NCBI RefSeq assembly: GCF_000350225.1
Contig: NW_005178479.1
Location: 155,819 to 219,818, forward strand
Origin: Chondrus crispus
Taxonomy: Eukaryota > Rhodophyta > Florideophyceae > Gigartinales > Gigartinaceae
Length of the DNA stretch: 64,000 nt
Direction: 5' to 3'
Shown: one piece after another, positions 1 through 10,915 of the stretch
Layout of the letters: every line of letters starts with the position of its first letter
How positions within the stretch are numbered: the stretch's first letter is position 1
Program-made: the position numbers and the translations under genes
The notes under the pieces: model-generated
Database searches by the model: none
What the model saw: only the letters and a program-made list of their open reading frames with translations
Told to the model about the DNA's origin: nothing

Positions 1-1
1 C

Positions 2-1186
2 GACGCCGCGCCGGACCCCGTGTGGTGGCGCGTCGCCGCCGGCGAGCCGCGCGGCGCAGAGGCCGTCGTGCGGGACTACTTCCGCCTCGCCGTCGACCAC
101 ACGCGCGCCGTCGAGCGCTTCTGCCACGCGGACCCCGCGTACAACACCGCGTTCCCCGTGTACCGCGGCTGCCGCGTCGTGCGACAGGAGCCCGTCGAGT
201 GCCTCTTCGGCTTCATCTGCTCCAGCAACAACAACGTCAAGCGCATCGCGGCCATGGTCACGCGCTTGGCCGCGCGGTACGGGGAGAGCGTCGGCGAGCA
301 TGCGGGCCGCCCGCACTTTGTGTTCCCGCCGGTGCACGTGCTGGCGGCGGAGGCCACGGAGGAGGCCCTGCGGGAGGACGGGTTTGGGTACCGCGCCAAG
401 TTTGTGGTGGGCACGGCGGCCATGCTGCACGACGACGCTGCGAAGGCGGGCCTGTCCGCGGAGGAGCTGTTGTGCTCGTACCGCGCGCTGCCGCGCAAGG
501 AGGTGGCGCGGAGGCTGGTCAAGTACCCCGGCGTCGGCAGGAAGGTGGCCAGCTGCGCGGCGCTGTTCTCGCTCGACCAGCTCGGAGAGATCCCGTGCGA
601 CACGCACATTTGGCAGATCGCAACGTCCAGGTATATGCCGGAGCTGAAGCAGAAGTCGCTCACGGAGAGGGTCTACGACCAGGTCGGCGATTTTTTTAGA
701 GCGCGGTTTGGCGAGGAGGACGCGGGGCTGGCGCAGACAATGCTCTTTGTCGGGGAGCTTGCCGAGTTCAAGGGCTTGGCAGAGGCGCGAGACGGGAAAC
801 CGGCGGGGGGGAAGGGGAGAAAGCGTAAGGTGAAAAAGCGGAAGGCAAGAGTGGGCAAGGTGGAGAAGAAGAAGGAGAAGATCAAGTGTGAGAAGATGGA
901 AACTTGTCTCGCAAAGGGAGAAGACTACGTCCTGCGAAAACCGAGCGCAAAGAGTGTTACTAATGGACTCGCGTCTAAGAAGAGAGTGCGGGCCGCAAGC
1001 AAAGCTGAGAACGAGATGGTTGTGGTGGAGGCAAAGAAGGAAGAGAATACTTTTGTCGCGGTCAATACAAGCGAGGAGGCAGCGGGTGCTTCAGTTACAA
1101 CGGGTAAGCCTTACTCTGACGAGGCTCCCGCGAAACGACTGAAGGCGGAGAGTCTACCGATTGAAACTTGTAGCGATACGGTGTGA
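2..1186 (+). CDS. OGG1: 8-oxoguanine DNA glycosylase (OGG1), 5'-truncated by window
   Basis: Bifunctional base-excision-repair glycosylase/AP lyase of the HhH-GPD superfamily that removes 8-oxoguanine opposite C, acting in the nucleus and possibly organelles. The reading frame is open from base 2, with no ATG before the conserved region, so the N-terminal domain and start lie upstream. The family signature PVECLFGFICSSNNN lies near the 5' end. The helix-hairpin-helix PGVGRK is followed by the catalytic Lys (codon 542-544) and, 19 residues later, the catalytic Asp (codon 599-601) in CDTHIW; human OGG1 has the same Lys-Asp spacing (249/268). After the glycosylase domain, the last ~130 residues form a Lys/Arg-rich low-complexity tail (KGRKRKVKKRK and KKRVR) that looks like nuclear localisation signals. 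This tail is not part of the usual family length. Stop TGA at 1184. No intron is needed. Identity is nearly certain; only the 5' end is missing. Confidence 0.95.
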   Translation, partial: DAAPDPVWWRVAAGEPRGAEAVVRDYFRLAVDHTRAVERFCHADPAYNTAFPVYRGCRVVRQEPVECLFGFICSSNNNVKRIAAMVTRLAARYGESVGEHAGRPHFVFPPVHVLAAEATEEALREDGFGYRAKFVVGTAAMLHDDAAKAGLSAEELLCSYRALPRKEVARRLVKYPGVGRKVASCAALFSLDQLGEIPCDTHIWQIATSRYMPELKQKSLTERVYDQVGDFFRARFGEEDAGLAQTMLFVGELAEFKGLAEARDGKPAGGKGRKRKVKKRKARVGKVEKKKEKIKCEKMETCLAKGEDYVLRKPSAKSVTNGLASKKRVRAASKAENEMVVVEAKKEENTFVAVNTSEEAAGASVTTGKPYSDEAPAKRLKAESLPIETCSDTV

Positions 1187-1744
1187 GTAGAGAGGTACTT
1201 GTAAATACAACAGTTCTCAGGCGGTAGCAGTGTTGCCCAGATTTACAACCGAAGAGGAGCGCGTTTGAACAAAACAAGCGCCCCGTGATCATGTCTTGCA
1301 AAGTTGAGATGTTGCATCTAGACAACCGATATGCGCTTAGTGGCGCTTTCAAGACTTGCCGAACCGCTGCCGAAATTTTCCAGTATCCCCTCACCTGCAT
1401 CCTGCTCGCTGTTTGCTTCAGGTTAGCTTTTGCAGAGGCCTGCACCGCCCACTGATGAATTGCTGCTTGACGTCTGCCGTAGATGTTTGTGCGCACTGGC
1501 CCACGCGCACAATGCCAACTGTCGAGAGACGCACCAGAGGGAGCAAAGAACGCACTTTTCTAGTTTGAGCGGGAATTTGGATCAAAAATGCACAACACCA
1601 AGTCTTTTGCCTTCCGAGTCCTAACGAGTTGTCAGCATCCTCCCCCTCGCCCAGCGTCCCGCAAACACGCACCCTGCCTACCAACCTCACCGACCCCCGC
1701 CTTGTCCCCCCCCCCCTCCGGCACCCCGCCCGCGCTGCCCAACC
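1187..1744. other. Intergenic, no gene seen
   Basis: Spacer between the end of OGG1 and the start of the HVA22/REEP-like gene on the same strand. The second half is C-rich and leads into the ATG at 1745, so it probably holds the 5' UTR and promoter. I see no TATA box, RNA gene or repeat that I can support. Confidence 0.5.
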
Positions 1745-3415
1745 ATGGAGTACCTGGAAGCCGGGCGGCTGGTGTACCGGCAGTCGCGGCGCTACCTAGC
1801 CGACGTGCTGCCTCTCTTCCGCGAGGCGCTTCTCTCTACCCTGTCCCTCTGCCACCTCTACGCACGCCTCTTTCTGCACCTGCTCCGCCCGCTCCTCTCC
1901 CTCCTCCTCTCCCTCTCCTCGCTGCTCTCGCCGCTGCTCTCGTCGCTGCTCTCGCGCCTGTGGCGCTTCTTCGTGGCGCAGCCTGCGCGCGCGCTGGCCG
2001 CCGAGGCCGCCGTCGCCTTCGCGCTGCTGGCGCTGCTGGCGCTCGAGCGCCACTTCGGCGCCCTGGCCGCCGCCGCGCGCCTCGCCGCGCGCGCCTCCGC
2101 CGCCGTCAGCTCCCGGTACCGCTCCGCCATCGCCGCCGTGCGCCGCCAGTGGCGCCTCGCCGCTGTCGCGCCGCCGCACCTGCTGTTCGCCGCCGCCGTC
2201 CTCGTCTTCCACCGCGGCGTTGGCGCGCTAGTCATGGCCCAGGCCACCGGCGCCACGGGTCTGCTCCTCTCCATCGCTAGGCCCGCGTGGACCACCGTCA
2301 AGCTGCTCTACGCCATCGACATCGAGAACAAGAGGCCGCTGCGAGACGATGAGGAGGAGGAAGAGGAGGAGGAGCTCCTCGACGGGCCGGAAGTGGCCGT
2401 GGAGACCCTCGAAACGACGCCGGGTAGCGGGAACGTCAGGAGGAGGAGGCCTTCTACTCCGCACAGCGAGCCGTATCAGACCCGCTCGCGCACGCGCCTG
2501 CAACGACAGATCACGTTTGAGGTCGAGAACGAGGCGTCTGGCGCCAACTTGAGGCCGCCGCGTAGTCCTTCCAATGTGCGCCTCAGCCCGGCGAGCGAGG
2601 AGAAGAAGAGCAGACGCTCTGATGCTACAAACCAGCCGCTTACGCCACCGCGGAGACGGCGGAGTAGCAAAAGGGATGCCGACGACCCTGTCAACTATCA
2701 GGCGAGCGAACCGGCGGCGCTGAAATTCTGGGTCACCTTCGGCCTTGTGTGGACTGCACGCTCTATAGTGTGGTATTTTGTACCGAGTATGTTGAAAGGC
2801 GCAATTGAGAGCCTGGACATCACTTTACTTTACGTGCTCATCTGGGCACAACTGGGGATAACAAAGGGCGCCGAAATCGTGTACGGGCTGGTTGCCGGCG
2901 TGGCCCGGCGGCGGTGGCGACGTGGGGGCAGGGACCGCACGCAGACGGCCAACATGTTTCTGCGCATGGCAGTGGCAGCTAACCTGCTGCGGCCGGAGCG
3001 CCTGATCGACATGACGGGCATGATTGCGGAGAGCGGGCTGGCGCTGACCGGGGTCTTCTTCCTCATCACGCCGCGCGTCGCGACGTTTCTCGGGACGCTG
3101 CTGGTCGGAATGTTGGTGCCCGTGTATCTGACGACATCCATGCTGGAGGGGCCTGTGAACGGGGAGGCGAGGCATAATTGGCTGGCGTATTGGACCGTGA
3201 TTGCAGCGGTGGAAGGGATGCTTGCGGCGTGCGTGGACGTAGTGGGATGGTTGCCGTTGTGGTATCACGGGAAGATGGTGGTGATTTTGTGGCTGCAGTT
3301 GCCCTACTATCGCGGATCGGTGGTCGTGCTGGACGCATTGATGAGACATGTTGGGACGGCATTGTCGAGCGTGAGGCGCGAGGCCGTGACACCGCGGAAG
3401 CGGAAGAGAGCATAA
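1745..3415 (+). CDS. TB2/DP1/HVA22 (REEP-like) membrane protein with long N-terminal extension
   Basis: Predicted 556-residue endoplasmic-reticulum membrane-shaping protein. Residues ~445-530 carry the TB2/DP1/HVA22 pattern: a hydrophobic hairpin with LVPVYLT, then WLAYWTVIA, then WLPLWYHGK and LWLQLPYYRGS. These correspond to the conserved P-Y, YWxV, P-Y-K and LPxxxGS positions of REEP/Yop1/HVA22 proteins. HVA22 proteins are normally 100-250 residues. Here ~440 residues precede the domain, with a very Leu-rich hydrophobic stretch (about 35-120), further hydrophobic segments, an acidic EEEEEEEE run near residue 205, and a Ser/Arg-rich middle. A second hydrophobic block (about 320-380) precedes the domain. 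The ATG is in good context (accATGg) and no intron is needed. It is convergent with the DUF3727 gene, whose stop lies 191 bp away. Family assignment is by eye; the function of the N-terminal part is unknown. Confidence 0.75.
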   Translation: MEYLEAGRLVYRQSRRYLADVLPLFREALLSTLSLCHLYARLFLHLLRPLLSLLLSLSSLLSPLLSSLLSRLWRFFVAQPARALAAEAAVAFALLALLALERHFGALAAAARLAARASAAVSSRYRSAIAAVRRQWRLAAVAPPHLLFAAAVLVFHRGVGALVMAQATGATGLLLSIARPAWTTVKLLYAIDIENKRPLRDDEEEEEEEELLDGPEVAVETLETTPGSGNVRRRRPSTPHSEPYQTRSRTRLQRQITFEVENEASGANLRPPRSPSNVRLSPASEEKKSRRSDATNQPLTPPRRRRSSKRDADDPVNYQASEPAALKFWVTFGLVWTARSIVWYFVPSMLKGAIESLDITLLYVLIWAQLGITKGAEIVYGLVAGVARRRWRRGGRDRTQTANMFLRMAVAANLLRPERLIDMTGMIAESGLALTGVFFLITPRVATFLGTLLVGMLVPVYLTTSMLEGPVNGEARHNWLAYWTVIAAVEGMLAACVDVVGWLPLWYHGKMVVILWLQLPYYRGSVVVLDALMRHVGTALSSVRREAVTPRKRKRA

Positions 3416-3606
3416 GTGAGGGGGGGCGGGCCGCTTCGGGATGGTGTAGAAACTGCCACCCTTGACGGCTTCACCCTTTCACCAAGCACAGCACAACATT
3501 GACAAGGCAAGCAAAGGCCACACTGCAACTGACTGATGAGCCTCAGCCAGACGACAAGGACGGGCAAATAAAGTGACACACACAAACGTCGGGACCCTTC
3601 CCCCCT

Positions 3607-4398
3607 TTAATTGGGCCCCCCGGCGTCCGCTGCAAGCTCGAGTATCATCTTCTCGTCGACGATAGCAGATATTCTCTCCATTTCCTCGCCGGCTAAGACA
3701 ACCAAGTCGTCCCCCACCTCCTTGGCGATGACAAAGACCGGAAACACGGGTCTGACGACCAAAAAAGTCTCCCCCTCATACTCAAAGTCGGTAATAACCT
3801 CAACCTCGTCGTCCTCCTCTTCCTCCTCTTCCTCCCCCTCATCGTCATCGAGCACCTCCCTCATATCATCCATGGTCAAAAAGAAGCCCGTATTCCTGAG
3901 CACCATGGCATCATCCAGGAGCACCTTCTCCGCGGCCGGAAAGAGCTCGTCGATCTGCTCCCGGTCATCCAGCGAGACGAGCTCCTCCTCTGCTTCCGGC
4001 GGCCCCGTTTTGGCGAGCATCACAACGTCATGCACGGGGTAGCACAGCAAGTACGTGTCCCCCTCGTGCTCCACGACGTGCTCCACCCCGCAGGACAGCG
4101 TGCGCCCCGTCTCCGCGTCGCGCAGCACGACCGCCTCCGGGGCGTCGTCCGGGTCGTCCGGCAGGCCCTCCGGCGCGTCGCCGCCCGCGTCGTCGAACAT
4201 GCGCACGCCGCGTCTTGCAGACTCGGGCGCACCGGGGAACCGCGCGCCCGCGCGCAAAAAGAGCACTGCACGCCCGCTCCACGCGCGACGCGACGTCGGC
4301 GCCGCTGCCGCGCACAGGGGCGGCCCCGCAGCGTGCCGCGCGGGGAGGAGAAGCGGGGCCACGAAGAGCGCGGGGCGGCGCATTACGGGTGCTGGCAT
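3607..4398 (-). CDS. DUF3727/DUF1292-type protein, probably plastid-targeted
   Basis: 263-residue protein of a family shared by cyanobacteria and plastid-bearing eukaryotes; its molecular role is not known. The first ~65 residues are rich in Ala, Arg and Pro and poor in acidic residues, as in a plastid transit peptide. After that come two similar beta-rich blocks: VVLRDAETGRTLSCGVEHVV with DTYLLCYPV and VVMLAK, and later VEVITDFEYEGETFLVVRPV with PVFVIAK. They are separated by an acidic stretch (EGEEEEEEEDDEVE) and the segment LRNTGFFLT. This two-block layout matches cyanobacterial DUF3727 proteins as I know them. The ATG at 4396-4398 was chosen; a second ATG at 4381-4383 would shorten the transit peptide by five residues. 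A 16-G run lies just upstream (4418-4433). Confidence 0.75.
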   Translation of the reverse strand: MPAPVMRRPALFVAPLLLPARHAAGPPLCAAAAPTSRRAWSGRAVLFLRAGARFPGAPESARRGVRMFDDAGGDAPEGLPDDPDDAPEAVVLRDAETGRTLSCGVEHVVEHEGDTYLLCYPVHDVVMLAKTGPPEAEEELVSLDDREQIDELFPAAEKVLLDDAMVLRNTGFFLTMDDMREVLDDDEGEEEEEEEDDEVEVITDFEYEGETFLVVRPVFPVFVIAKEVGDDLVVLAGEEMERISAIVDEKMILELAADAGGPN

Positions 4399-5434
4399 TG
4401 CGTGGTGCGCGGGCTGCGGGGGGGGGGGGGGGGATGGGGTGGTGGTGCGGCAAGGAAAAAGGGGGCGGGAGGACAGGCTCGGCGAAGAAGAGAGTATGTA
4501 TCTCGGGGGTTGGTTGCGGCGGGGGATCAGTAGAGTTCGGGCATGAGATGGCGGGGACGACGCGGGAGACGGCGCCGTTCGTTGGCTGGCGGAAGCCGTT
4601 GAGTGGTTTCTTGATCATAGATGTCGCGCCAAGTGGACCAATGTATAGACTCTTGGAAGTTGAATCTAGATTTGTGGATCGCGATTCGAACATGGGCTGG
4701 TTTTATGTCTGCAGCAATTTGTGCAAATTACACGCGTGATAGATCATCGTTCAGTCGGACAACAGCGCATGCCATTAAGGTTGTCGGGGTTTAACCCGAC
4801 TGCGTGTCCTTGCCTTCGCATGTCGTATTCTACAGGTGGGCCGACATTGTTGAAACGCACAACACTGAGGCCTTGCTGGGAGACAGCGTTTAAAAGACGC
4901 TCTTTTCAGGCAGGAGATCATCTGATCCGCGGCCGCGTTCAGAATTCTGTCTGTTATAAGGTCAGTACACGATGCCCCTGCCTTCAAAGGCAGGGGCATC
5001 GTGTACTGACCATCTGAAGTCAGCACCTTCTCTAGTTTCGCCCTTTTTTGGCCCTCTTATTTCCTGAAAAACGTTCCATTCCCTTTCAAACACATATGGG
5101 CCTTTCTCCCCTGACATCTGTATGCCCGAGACTTTCTCTCTTGGTATCTTAACAGTGATACCTGCCGAGTGCACATAAAAACCGTCCCCTTACTGATACA
5201 CCAACTACTGTGTCATCGATTTCGGCTCCATTCGTCTTCTTCTTGTCGCCTTTGTTTTTTAAAAACTATATACAAATCCATTCCATTCTTTTATTAATAT
5301 AAAGATTTTGTCAATTGCCTTCCATTGCATTGAGCATTTTCTCCACTTGATGTACCTCCCGCTCGACAGTAGAAACACCCGTCCTTCTCTACGCCCAAAC
5401 ACTTTCTACCGACTACGATTTGTTTCTGCCAGTC
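4399..5434. other. Intergenic spacer with a perfect hairpin
   Basis: Divergent promoter region between the DUF3727 gene (minus) and the WDR54-like gene (plus). It holds a 16-G run (4418-4433) and the 24-bp perfect inverted repeat described separately. No coding potential that I recognise. Confidence 0.5.
4961..5010. repeat. Perfect inverted repeat, 24-bp arms, 2-nt loop
   Basis: Left arm 4961-4984 begins GTCAGTACACGATG; right arm 4987-5010 is its exact reverse complement, separated only by CA. The arms are unrelated to the other long palindromes in this window. A transcript would form an almost uninterrupted stem. Confidence 0.9.
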
Positions 5435-6753
5435 ATGCCATGGGTAGTATTGCCAACTTTTGAAGCCAGCAATTCAATCGCGCCTTCTTTTATGGCAAAC
5501 AACCTTGCAGCAGATGGCGATGGAAGACTTGCCTTTGTCCAAGGACACCGTGTGCGCTTCATTAGACGCATGGCCGTCTCTTCTAAACGGAATGACTTTT
5601 CGCTTGCCAACTTGTATGTTCAACTACGTTTTCATTGCCAACTGTCAACAATCAAGTCCTTCCCACTCACTGACGATGCAACATTTTCAACAGCGAGAAG
5701 ATTAATGTCACGTCTATTCACTGGTGGACGGGCGTTGAAACCTTCAATGGCCCTCTTCTGGCTATTACCACGGAATCAACTATCAAAACTCCGGCAACAA
5801 TGCAAGTGTGGAGCCTCGCCCGAGGCACGGGGACCCGAATTTTTCGTCGTGAGCTGAGTGAATTGCAAAAGGAAGCACTCCTTACTACCACGGATGCACA
5901 AGATGATGCCAAAGAGGTCCAGTTCGCCAGGGGGATAGCTCAGGCCTCATTAGATCAAAGGGGCCCAATTCTTTTTTGCGGCACTGACACCGGTTCGGTT
6001 CATGGAGTTGAGTATAGACAAACAAAGTCAGGTGGAATCACTCGCATTTGTACGATGACCGATTTGACTCACCCGGTTGTCTGCCTTGCTGGAGACCGTA
6101 GGGAGTCAGACCTTCTTGCAGGGTCAGACCAAGCTGGCAACTTGACAGTCTGGTCGGTTAGAGAGGAGCCCGAGAGCGATGGTAGTACCAAACTGCAGTG
6201 TTGTGTCTCGACTGCATACACGTATCATATGAAAGACGATTTCTTCACGTCACTTGGTGTGAGGGATAAAGTCGTCATTGGGGGACACGGGTCTGGATGC
6301 ATAACATTTCACGATACCGAGCATAAAGCTGTTTTAGCATCTGTGGTGACAAACACGAAGGCCATTACAAGCATTGACGTGTACGAAGATCGGAATCTAT
6401 TGCTTGTTGCCGGAGAAGACGGGCGGGTGACCACGCTGGGGTTTTCAGCAAAGCAGGGCTTTAAGCCTGTTGTACATTTTTCGGTCGCTTTCGAATCTAT
6501 CATCATTGGGTGCGCCTTCTCCAACCTGGAAGGAGGGCTTCCTAGAATCGCTATGCTCACGTGGGAAACATGTAATCTCAAGCAGTTTGAGTACAAGCGA
6601 TCAAAGAGTAAGAAAATGCAACATGACAGTGCAGTCGGCGGAACACGGTCAATCAGCAGTTACTCCTGTGTTGTAGATGACATGTTCAGCCCTGTTGCAA
6701 AGAGCAAAGCTGCTGGTCTCTCTGGAGGGGAACTGGAAGAGGAACGGAACTGA
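5435..6753 (+). CDS. WDR54-like WD40-repeat protein (2 exons)
   Basis: Spliced product of 412 residues: exon 1 5435-5613, exon 2 5694-6753. The frame joins across the intron as ANFEKINVTSIHWW, and the fused protein follows the layout of animal WDR54. An N-terminal APSFMANNL-type strand is followed by VTSIHWW, the signature VQFARGIAQASLDQRG, and repeated WD-like blades (FCGTDTGSVHG, AGSDQAGNLTVWS, IGGHGSGCITFHD, VAGEDGRVTTLGF). It ends with a closing stretch ETCNLKQFEYKR. Such beta-propellers are protein-interaction scaffolds; no enzyme activity is expected. I chose the ATG at 5435 because there is no ATG between the upstream in-frame stop (5348) and it. The last ~50 residues are Ser/Lys-rich and variable. 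The family match is by eye. A generic WD40 protein is the alternative. Confidence 0.75.
5614..5693 (+). other. Spliceosomal intron, 80 nt, in WDR54-like gene
   Basis: Donor GTATGT at 5614 and acceptor TTTTCAACAG ending at 5693. Removing it joins two reading frames that are otherwise separate (in-frame TGA at 5671) and gives continuous homology to the N-terminus of WDR54. Confidence 0.8.
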
Positions 6754-7462
6754 AACTTTGTACAATTCAGCCAGTCATTGCTGTACTAGGATAAAAACCA
6801 GTTCCTAGGATGTAGTAGGAGTACTGTGCTCATGGATATGCGGACGTGTCTCCCTGATACATCGATACCAGTGCCGAACAAGCGCGTGAGATGGGGGTAA
6901 AAATATGGCTCCCAACTCTTAACCCAGCGCAAATGGCCACTTCTGGGCGAGGAGGAAAGGGCGTCAGGAAGATACTCCTGGAGAATCAGAAAAAATCCTT
7001 GGTAAGTGTCCATCACTGCGTACATACCCTGTGTCAGACCCAGGCGTCTAGCACTAGAAGTTTCTGAATCCTGGAGTGTAAAGAATGCAATTCTGTCAAC
7101 CGAAGGAAGGAAAATAAAGCGCGGCAGGTATAAAGTAGAGGTCGAATATGTTTGCCTGTTGTCTTGACAACAGCAAAAAAAACAAATGGGCATATCCCCG
7201 AACCTCCTGAGGAATAACAGAGGGAATAACTAGAAAACGGAATAATTTCTTTACTTGTGGGGCTTTTCAGGGCAAGTCTTCGTGGGGATAACGCAAGCAC
7301 CCTGCAAAACAAAAACATAAAAATCAATGTGATAGTGCAGGAACCCCTGGCACTGGATTGGCGGATTTTACTCTTTTGCTGGCTTCATAAGGTTTGGAAT
7401 GATATTTTGCCAGCATGTTGAAAATCTGGCGGATGATATTTTTTGGAGATAATGTTGCATTT

Positions 7463-7488
7463 GGGGGGGGGGGGGGGGGGGGGGGGGG
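7463..7488. repeat. Poly-G tract (26 G)
   Basis: Uninterrupted run of G; the other strand reads as poly-C. It may pause polymerases and is prone to sequencing length error. Confidence 0.9.
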
Positions 7489-8031
7489 CGATCAGGTGCA
7501 GAGGTTTTTGTAGCGATCAGTATGGCGAAAAAATTGCGAACGTCTTGCTGAGGGTTCTGCATCCACGGCTAGTTCCAGGAAACTATTCTCCCTTCTTGAC
7601 GACCTGTAAACAAATTCCAACGGCGGCCGCGGTGGGCGACAGCTGCGTCAGTCCTCGTGTCAGCTCGTCGCTTGTGTTCATAACTCGTCAAATTTCTCGA
7701 ACCTCTCCAGACTGACAAAGGTTTACAGGGAGAGAATATTCAACTTCGCAGGCAGGAAATTTTCCTCAAGGTGCTCTTTAAAAGTTTTTATTGAACCCAA
7801 TACTGTCTCTGATATCTATTTATGTATTCATCCCAGCTGTTTTTTACTTTTTATCTCATCCCTCTTTCCATTTAATGCATGTGAAATCGTTTACAGTCTC
7901 TTCCAGAAACTCCTCCTACTTTCGCAGAAGGGAATATACATATATGCGGGTCAGATTCCAGTTCACCAAACGATGCCTTTGACAATGCACAGTCTTTTAG
8001 TTCCTCACATGATCGTCTCGATAAGATACGC

Positions 8032-8054
8032 AAAAAAAAAAAAAAAAAAAAAAA
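8032..8054. repeat. Poly-A tract (23 A)
   Basis: Uninterrupted A run in intergenic DNA. It could be the tail of a retroposed copy, but no target duplication or recognisable source sequence is seen upstream. Confidence 0.9.
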
Positions 8055-9013
8055 CCGAAGAAACAAATCACAAATAATTAAACAAACATTTACAGCAAAG
8101 TAGGCCGAAACACAGAAGAGTAGGAGTCTCGCTGCCGGTGGTAGACTCATCTCGCGCTTTGGCACGTGCGCATGCATACTGCACACACCCGGATATCGGA
8201 ATCATGCAAGGCATTGAGCTCTCGCCCCTCATGTTTCTATCTGCTGCTGACAAAAATGTGGTCATGAGCTGAAGTGCGGCTGGTTTTTGTACGTAATACT
8301 CGCTCCACGGTTTCTCCTTTCGGTATTGCTACGCATTCGAATGGTTTGCAGCCGACGTGTCCTAGAGACAGTCCAACTACTGCATACTCTCCGAGGGAAG
8401 GTAGCGGAAAAGAGAAAGAGAGAGAGAGAGAGTAAACCAAAATGTGCTGTTGGGCGACGGTAGGAGTGGCCGCATTTTCGACTTGAGAATCTCGATACAG
8501 CACAGGATAGGGCACGGTAGTATCTCTGCTCTTTTGGTGATGTTCCACCCTTGCTGCAGTGACTGACTGTTTATTATCATAAAAAAGATAGATCGGTGGC
8601 GGTTCCAAATCAAGCACGCGCTCATCCAATTCCAGAAAGGCACGTTGTCCCGTTGATTGAACGTAAAGACGGGTAACAACAGTGTGTTCTCGTCCGCATC
8701 CTGGGGGGTCGAGTAGCGTTGTGCTCTGGTGATGACGTTTAGATTGAGCGATCCACAAAGCCTACTACTGTACCCAGTACTCCCTACATGATGACAGCGT
8801 TCCATGGGACAGACGGAGGCGTTGTGCTCCATAGCTCTCATACATTCTGCAGAAATGGTTCTCTATGTACAACGATGATTTTGCTTTTCTTTCGCGCCAT
8901 TTCGCGAAAGGGGCGGTGCCTGTAACTTCGGTAGATGGATAAGTTACCTGACAAAGTGTAGGAAGCTTCTAGCGGGGCACATGAACAAACAAAGTTAACT
9001 CGAAACGTTTCTG

Positions 9014-9148
9014 TAGGATGAGGACTCGCGTCAGCGTCAAGAGTGCGAGGGGCGGTCGTTCGTTACTCAGAAGACACAGTGTGGTGAGGACTGCCGTGCG
9101 TCGAAAAATGTGTAGGATGACGACTCTCGTCAGCGTCAGAGTGCGAGG
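9014..9148. repeat. Imperfect direct repeat (~36 bp, 98 bp apart)
   Basis: TGTAGGATGAGGACTCGCGT and what follows (9014-9050) recurs at 9112-9148 with a few substitutions and one indel. Both copies end in GTCAGCGTC(A)AGAGTGCGAGG. Confidence 0.75.
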
Positions 9149-10442
9149 ACCGGGTGCTTGCGCTGCGCATGATATCTGTGCATCACGGAGGTACAAGTTA
9201 GAGTTTGTTACATGTTGCAATCGACAAGGCGATAGATATCGCCAAGTTAATGGAGTGCTCCCGTACGCACTGTTGACGGAGAATTTGAGGTGATGCATAG
9301 GGCGTAGGTAGTTCCCGCGATGTATCGTGGGGTCTGTGGTACTGTGACACAGTACCTTGTGGGAAATGTCAGCTGTCCCTCTAAAGAGGCATCGATCCCA
9401 AGACCTCCACGGGTTGTGGAGTGCTGGCAATAGGTCGCAGTGCAAATGCACAGTACTGTTGGAAGTTCCAAGAAAAAACGCAGCCTCCTGGTAAAGATTT
9501 TTATAAAGGTCGCGCAGAGGAAGACAAGACGTCGTTCTAGATGGTTTAATGTTCCCACTCCCGCGACGGGGGGGGGAAACTGCATTATAAGGCGGCATGG
9601 AGGGCATTCCACGAGTGCATGCGTACGCGATAGACACGCGTGCCTGGGGCGCAGCTCGACTCGTGTGAGAAAAAGGCCGGAGATTTGCGGGAGTGTAAGC
9701 ACTGCTTTCAAAAGTCGGTCATCACACGTGGCGCACAAGGGGATTGAGCGAGCGGAGATCGAGACAGGGCGGAAGCCAACTGCATACGAAAAACCCTCCA
9801 CTTTTCATAGGCAGTTAGCGAGGATTCACTGTATTTCCACGAGGACGCAAATGTTTCCGAGGACGAGGGCGGGCGCGCGTGGGCGGCACACGCAATCGAA
9901 CGCGCGTGATTTTGCACAGGTGTCACCGAGGCGGGCGGGGGGAGAGGAGGAGGCGTCAGCGCAAAAGGATAAGGCGTTTCTACTGTACCAGGTAGAACGG
10001 GAGGCCTCTGCGGCGGTGCGCGTGTAGCAAATGGCCTGCGGCCTGTGCCAGGCGTGTGTCGAGCACGTGATGGGCGGAGACGCTTTTCACTGCCCGGAGC
10101 AAGTGATCACGCCCTCACGCGGGTTCTCCGTGGTTGTAAATATAGATCTAGATTAGAGACTTGCAATCCCTACCGCGCGACAGCACAGCACAGTGCGACT
10201 GGGCACAAAAGATGGAGCCAAGTGATCAGACACGGGTGGCACCCGTGTGTGTGAGATCACCGGGGAGCGCAGCCGGCAGCGCAAATCCGTTCACCCGGGC
10301 TCGTGGGAGGCGGGCCCGGAAAAAGGGCGCTTCACGCGGGCCGGATGCAAAACGATACGCAAAAGACGCGCACTGGATTTCCCGGTGACGGTGACACGTT
10401 TCGATCTACAGTATGGCCAACCAGAGTCCCAGATAGTACAGG

Positions 10443-10482
10443 TACACGCCAACCCCGTAGTACTGTACGGGGTTGACGTGTA
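10443..10482. repeat. Inverted repeat, 17-bp arms, one mismatch
   Basis: Left arm TACACGCCAACCCCGTA (10443-10459) and right arm TACGGGGTTGACGTGTA (10466-10482) pair except for one C/T position, around a 6-nt loop. Flanking sequence contains further GTAC and CCCGTAC repeats. Confidence 0.8.
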
Positions 10483-10874
10483 CGGGGCCCGTACAGAACC
10501 CCTCCCGGATGCGAACCGTACAACAAAACAACGACGCTCCGCGTCGTGCAGGCTAGCTATCGTTCGGTTTCCCCGACCTATTCTCGGCCGCTCTTGTCAT
10601 AACGAGCGATCAAGGCATGCTTGGAACCTCGTCCTTTGCGATAGACCCTTTGCGACATTGGTGCTATCGAGGATCTTGCCATGGGTGTCGCAACAGCCTT
10701 GCTCTCACGTACAACCGCACCAGGAGCAAGGTGGTACCTATATATGCTACAAGTAGCATTCGTTCGAAAGCAGTGTACAAACCTCTCCTTGCCATACACC
10801 GTGTCCATGCAATGAGTACACCACAATCTTCCACATCCCTCCAACTCAGCCTGTCGTAGGGGAGGGCGGCCGTG

Positions 10875-10915
10875 GAGTACTTGATGTCCAGTACTTGATG
10901 TCCAGTACTTGACGT
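10875..10915. repeat. Short tandem repeat, ~14-bp unit x3
   Basis: AGTACTTGATGTCC is repeated about three times in a row, the last copy diverging to AGTACTTGACGTG. Confidence 0.8.

Noticed and set aside
8032..8054. Poly-A tract as the tail of a processed pseudogene
   Set aside because: No coding similarity upstream and no target-site duplication.
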